Shown here piece after piece: positions 59,160-64,000 of a stretch of DNA of 64,000 bases. The notes under the pieces were generated by a model. It was not told the origin of the DNA, did not search any database, and worked only from the letters and a program-made list of their open reading frames with translations. The stretch comes from Carallia brachiata (lineage: Eukaryota > Streptophyta > Magnoliopsida > Malpighiales > Rhizophoraceae). Position numbers and translations under genes: made by a program. The DNA is taken from contig JADCRB010000016.1 in the NCBI GenBank assembly GCA_021464245.1, positions 12,993,892 through 13,057,891 of the forward strand. Direction: 5' to 3'. How positions within the stretch are numbered: the first letter of the stretch is position 1; every line of letters starts with the position of its first letter.

Positions 59160-60510
59160 TATATTTATGTATGAAAATGTTTTCCTTTACATCGTCTACG
59201 CTTTTTCTCACCACAATTGGCTACTTCTTTTAACTTGTTAATTAACTGTGGCTGATCAAACTCTAAACTTTCAAGAAGACTCAAGTAATTTTTTTATTTT
59301 TGAATGGCTGTAACTTATTCATAGAACTGAGAACAATGAAACAGTCGATTGCAGCCCGCAAAAACATGAGGAGCTAGAATTATTGATTGAAGTTTTCATT
59401 CCTTGTCACTGTGTGAGGCAACCATCCTCAAGTGGCGGGAGAACATGACCATTTAGAAAGAGGACGAGATTGGTTGGTCCCACTGAAATTTTAATAGCAA
59501 AGAAAAGTATTATTGGAGGCTAGAAGATGTAGAACTTGGATTGGTGGAGTTGGACAACATGAATTAAATATCACACTTGAGGTGACATCGCACTCTTGAG
59601 CTGATTAGGATCCATTTGCTTCGCAAGAAAAACTTTAAAATTAGAGAGAAAGGGATAGAAAAGAGAGAGAGTGAGAGAGAGATACAAAGGGAAATATTAT
59701 TTTTCTACATGTGAAAAATATTTTGAGTAGTTTTAGCTAACTAATAGAAAATAACTTATTTTCTCCATAGTTGCCTCAAACAAAACAAAAAAAATATTTT
59801 CCTTACAAAAATTTTCCTTTGAAAGTTTTTTTCACACTCAAACTATTTTTTAGAAAACAAACTAAATTTATGATTATGCGTACTTGTTATTTTACTTACC
59901 ACTGAATGGTTCAGAGGCAAAAATATTAATTGTCCCAATGTTTCTGTTACTAACAAATTTTATTCCAATTTTGTGAAAGATACATATATTACTTACTAAT
60001 TCATCATTTAGTAGCAAATGCATTTTTCTTGAAAAAAAAAAAAGTTCTCTTTCAATTTTCAAAACCTACATCCCTAATGACTCATTTGTCCTTATTCTTT
60101 GTGTTAAGTTTTATAATTATTTAAAATCTTATCTTACAAAATTTTTTATTCTCAACTACTCAGTAATTTTTGCTTTATATCTCTTTTTATTTATCAGGAT
60201 TTTACACTTTGTGCTCTTAGCTGAGCATTTTCTACTTTCAATGCTTCAACATTTGTTCCCTTACTTTATTTTTTTATTATAAAGAGAAACAATATATTTA
60301 ATAAGAAAATTAATCTTTCTCCATAAAGACAAGTCAATAATAATGTGCTGAATAATTCTACGATGCCTCATAAAATAAATATTATGGCTGTTACAGAAAG
60401 GTAAATATTTACAGCCAGAAACTATCATTTAGCTTTAGTAAATAAAAAGAAAAGAAAAGAAAAGAAAAGAAAAACTAATTTACCATTTATTATTAAAATT
60501 TAAAAGAATC
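59160..60510. repeat. Block R, 3'-flank and block D start, right-hand copies
   Basis: Block R anchor near 59420; 3'-flank words at 59880-60260 (as 4850-5150); block D start at 60340-60510 (as 18570-18740). No gene. Confidence 0.6.
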
Positions 60511-60530
60511 TTAATATAGGCCATGGGTTC

Positions 60531-61500
60531 TTTTTTTTGTTTTAAACAAAAGAAATTATTGCATTAATATGAATTGTTTTTATAAAGATCAACCTGTGGA
60601 TGTCCAAAAAATCTGCACGAACCAGGAGAAATAAACGGCTAAAACGACTTATATCTGATTAAGTTATAAGGACTACAAATTAGCTGAATCTAAAGTCTAA
60701 TTAGATAAATTCTTCTGATGAGGGAACAAACCGGATCTAAACTAGACTTAACTGACACCGAGATCTTAGATAGGTTTAAAACATTCGGACAAACCTACAT
60801 ATTGCGGCACAAATCACACCTCGACAGACCAACGACAAAAATCAACCGAGTATGTCCAGCAACAATTTCCTTCGATACTAGTCTACATAAAAACACAAAC
60901 AAAGAATACACACAATACAGCCTCAATCCCAAAGATGAAACATAACCACCGCCGGCAGAGCAAGTGGCAGCAGCTTCAACTTCAAAGGTGACACCGACAG
61001 TAACAAGGTTGCCGGTGACATGGACAATAGTTGCACTCTTGGTTGAGACAGCGAGTGCAACTCTGACAGCTCCATCAACAACCTTTAGAAAGGCGGGTGG
61101 TGTGGTGTGGTGTGTGGCTAGCGTAGCAGCACCGTCCCCGGCAGTGCCGCCATGCTAAAACAATGGCTAGAGAAATGAAGATGACAATGTCTCAGTAAGA
61201 GTCTGATTTGGTGACAGAAAGACCATTGGAAGCCATACTGGAGTTATATCTGCAAAAAACCAACATAACACACCACAAAGGTAAAAACAAAAAAGAGAAG
61301 TAGACAATACATCAGAGGCAACAACACAAGCTAGAACAAAGGTGGAAAGGAACCGGAGGTAGAGAAGAGAGGGTGTGGCCGACGATGGCGAATAACCACT
61401 GCCTCCGGCCAGCATTCCGACGCTCGAGAAGAGAAGACCTTAAGAGAATTCTAAAAGAGAGAGAGAGAGAGACGTGTTTTTTATGAAAGCGCTTATTGAG
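60531..61500 (-). mobile_element. Retroposon of 970 bases with 17-base target duplication
   Basis: Flanked by ATATAGGCCATGGGTTC (60514-60530) and ATATGGGCCATAGGTTC (61501-61517), two mismatches; the uninterrupted word appears near 24240. The plus-strand T-run right after 60530 is a poly(A) tail on the minus strand. The interior is more GC-rich than its surroundings, with a CT-repeat and GC-rich leader at the 5' end (61380-61500), which looks like a LINE 5' UTR or a processed transcript. Open frames of 60-80 codons show no recognised domain. Confidence 0.75.
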
Positions 61501-61619
61501 ATATGGGCCATAGGTTCCATCCACCCCTTTTGGGCATAATACATGTTGCTAGCCGACCTCTTCTTCCTAGCACTTATTCGAATTGAACCCAAAAAATAAA
61601 ATTTTAAAATTTTCTTTGA

Positions 61620-63660
61620 AAAATCAAGGTTTAAAGTATTATTAAGTATATTTAAGACAAATTAAGTACTACTTATAAATTACTTTTTCAAAAACAAAAA
61701 TTTAATGTTTTGCTGACATAACAGTAGCCACGTCAGTATCGTGCGACCGAATTGTCAGGGGGTGTAACGCACCCTTTTGGGCACAAAGTTCATGGAGCTC
61801 CTCTCTTGTTTGCTTCCTGTGAGGTAATGTTATCCTCTTTTAAATTATTTATATATATGAAAAATTCTTGTGATTTTTTAGGGATATAGTATACCCAAAC
61901 GTGTGCTCATTATAATGTCCTTGATGAGATTTTAACCGAAAACTGTTTAAGAGACAAACGCACTACTGCTGTGCTACAGAGGTGGGGATAGCTACCAAGA
62001 GAGTTAGAGCCGAGGATGGCTTCTCTGATCTCTTTCCCAACTTTTAAACCCCATCTTGATTCCATCCCCGTCCTCGGCGAGGAACGGATTTTGGTCTCAT
62101 CCCTATTTCTGGTGGGGATGAAGGATCCCCATCCTCGTCCCCTTCCTGTCTTTAATTTGGACTGAAAATAAGAAAATTTATGTTTGCTCCTCATTGGATA
62201 TCTTCCCTACATCCAAGTACATTTGAAAAGACAATAGGATAAAGCTCACCCCATCAGCCAAAAGAATAAACCAACAAAAACTAAAGAACGAACAAAATAA
62301 ACTTGACAATATTATATAATTAACACTTTGTAGACTCAAACAATGGACCTATAAATTAACTCTATTTCCATGGACAAAATTATTCAACCACACATCATCC
62401 CCCCCCCCTCTATTAAGTTTATTGCCTAGCTGTCTGTAGAACCCAAATTATAAATTCAACCTTATCATGTGTCTTCCTTGTTTTGAACAATGGAAAATGG
62501 TCAGTAAAAAATTAAATATGCTTTTGGAAAACCAACAAATGCCAATTAAATTACCATATAAAAGAAGTAAAGAACTTAATAAGAGTATATGACATCCAGT
62601 CAGCATGGAACAATCACTCCTTAAATCATTGCAAGCAAAATTTCCAAGCACAAATAAGTCATAATTCTAAGAATTAGAAAAAAGCAATCACTTAACTACA
62701 ACATAAAATTATTTGAGAACTAAAAAACCATCTAATAAGAATGTATTAAGTAACCCAATTAAACTCTAGCTATTGGAACAACAACAATATATCAAAGTAA
62801 TTGCTCCTTTAACAATACTATGCTTCCAACCAAGTTAGTTCCTTCTTGGCTCTTACTTTTCCAATATTCTTTGATTTTCTTCACTTCTTGCATTTGTTGT
62901 GGACATGAGTTTCTTACTTAGACCCTATTTAGATTTCTCCTTATTTGGGCTTTCACGTTTCCGCAGTGGTAGCAGAGCCGATGGTTAGCAAGGGATGAGT
63001 ATGACAATGCACATTAATTCCTATAAATGCTGCCTCCTCGTAACTCAGTTTGATTCTTAGAGTATTTGGCAGCAAACTCCCAAATAAGGGTCAGCAAGAC
63101 TTTGCTAGTGATTGGGCAGTTGAGCTATTGAATTTAGTAGAGTGATGTGCGTTTAAGATGAGCATGCCCTATGTGGAGAGACTCACACTTGAGGGAAAGA
63201 TTGTTAGGATGTCATGTGTGAGTTGTTGTATTAAATATCTTACATCGAAAAGAAAGAGGAGAGTAAACGATTCGTAAGTGAGAAGAACTCATAATCCCAA
63301 TACTTTAAAATTTTAAGTTATGTTGTGTAAGCCCATTATTTTGTTGTTTATTCAAATCCTATTCAAATTTTTCTCCATTTTAGACTCTCATGTTTCTTTA
63401 TAGTACTCATAAAATTTAAATAAAATTAACAAGTATATCATATAACGGTTGGATCAACCAAATTTTAATACAGATTGATTATATACAATCAGGTCTAAAA
63501 GTACTTATGGTCAACGATGCCTATATTTGATTGTCCTCGCATAATAATTTTGATGTTCTTGCACCATAATTTTGATGGCTGGGACACGGGGAGACCATAC
63601 CTATTAAAATGGGTATTTCTTATCAACTCCGACCTTTATAATGTGTTTAGATTGAAAGAA
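61620..63660. repeat. Block D, right-hand copy
   Basis: Matches 18750-20850, including GGAGCTCCTCTCTTG (61794), the tRNA-Lys-like segment (61912-61982), the primer-binding-site word TGGTAGCAGAGCC (62967-62979) and GATGGCTGGGACACGGGG (63574). No protein gene recognised. Confidence 0.7.
61912..61982 (-). mobile_element. tRNA-Lys-like SINE head, copy 3
   Basis: Minus strand TAGCACAGCAGTAGTGCG, then CTCTTAAAC with the Lys-type loop, then a worn B box. At the same position in block D as 19063-19127. Confidence 0.55.
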
Positions 63661-63699
63661 ATGTATGAAAAAGAATGTTGTGGGAAAATAAAATTATTT

Positions 63700-63930
63700 A
63701 GATATGTAAGAAAATTGTGAGAAAGAAAATTATAAAAAAGAAAAATAAATAGTAATTTATGAGAGAAATAAGTTATTTTGATAGATGAGAAAGTTGAGAG
63801 AAAGAAAATGATTAGAAAGAAAAAATAAATAGTAAATTGTAAGATAAAAAATTGTAAAAAAAATAAATCGTTTGAATAAACGGTAAAATTGTGAGAAAAA
63901 AAATTATAAAAAGAATAATAGAGTAACAAT
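63700..63930. repeat. A-rich tandem repeat of about 85-90 bases
   Basis: Two to three imperfect copies of a unit containing GAGAAAGAAAAT, AAGAAAAA and ATAAATAGTAA follow each other up to the right edge region. Confidence 0.5.
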
Positions 63931-64000
63931 TAGATTTTTTTTTTTTCCTTGCTTTCCACAAGGAAAATTAAATCCACCACAGTGAGCTTATTGAATATCA

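Noticed and set aside
60718..61158. Two plus-strand frames of 64-75 codons
   Set aside because: Inside the retroposon and antisense to its poly(A)-defined strand; Thr/Ala-rich product without a known domain.
1..64000. CRISPR array, bacterial operon or viral genome
   Set aside because: Introns, plant gene families, SINEs and MITEs show a plant nuclear region; the direct repeats have no regular spacer pattern.

Overview
The window looks like nuclear DNA of a eudicot plant. It is AT-rich and has plant-style introns, a plant receptor-kinase family, a plant beta-1,3-glucanase, and dense plant transposon relics (MULE, TRIM-like LTR element, MITEs, tRNA-derived SINEs, 5'-truncated retroposons). I cannot name the species.

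The main content is a decaying tandem cluster of LRR-malectin receptor kinases (LRR-RLK subfamily VIII-2 type), all on the minus strand. Copy A (5564-13265) keeps 24 recognisable exons and a complete kinase, but has several frameshifts in its ectodomain and a young TRIM-like retrotransposon in an intron. Copy B (25796-30948) lacks exon 1, and its kinase has been replaced by an intronless LRK10L-type kinase joined in frame just after the juxtamembrane exon begins; it then gained stops, a lost splice acceptor and tandem duplications. Copy C (44260-50811) is nearly intact: about 1,025 codons in 24 exons, with one clear 2-base frameshift in exon 2. A beta-1,3-glucanase gene (GH17, 35716-36819, minus strand), also with two apparent one-base frameshifts, lies between B and C.

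Layout: 1-2.2 kb, a dead MULE transposase on the plus strand; 2.3-2.8 kb, hairpins and a purine-rich array; 3.7-5.3 kb, the 3' flank of copy A; 5.3-13.3 kb, copy A; 13.3-18.5 kb, its 5' flank with several MITEs; 18.5-24.3 kb, non-coding repeat blocks with SINE, LTR and MULE-MITE insertions; 24.6-25.6 kb, an RNase H-like retroposon fragment; 25.8-31.1 kb, copy B; 31.3-34.8 kb, 5' flank plus a copy lacking its gene body; 35.6-36.9 kb, the glucanase; 37-42 kb, LINE, SINE and MITE debris; 42.4-44 kb, the 3' flank of C; 44-50.8 kb, copy C; 50.8-60.5 kb, 5' flank, repeat blocks and two more gene-less copies; 60.5-61.5 kb, a retroposon with target-site duplication; 61.6-63.7 kb, a second copy of the 18.6-20.8 kb block.

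The large-scale structure is repeated duplication of a unit of the form [3' flank - RLK - 5' flank - non-coding block]. In at least three copies the gene body is missing and the 3' flank runs straight into the first codons of exon 1. Exon boundaries, repeat ends and paralogue differences were read by eye from the sequence; family names come from recognised motifs and not from a database search.
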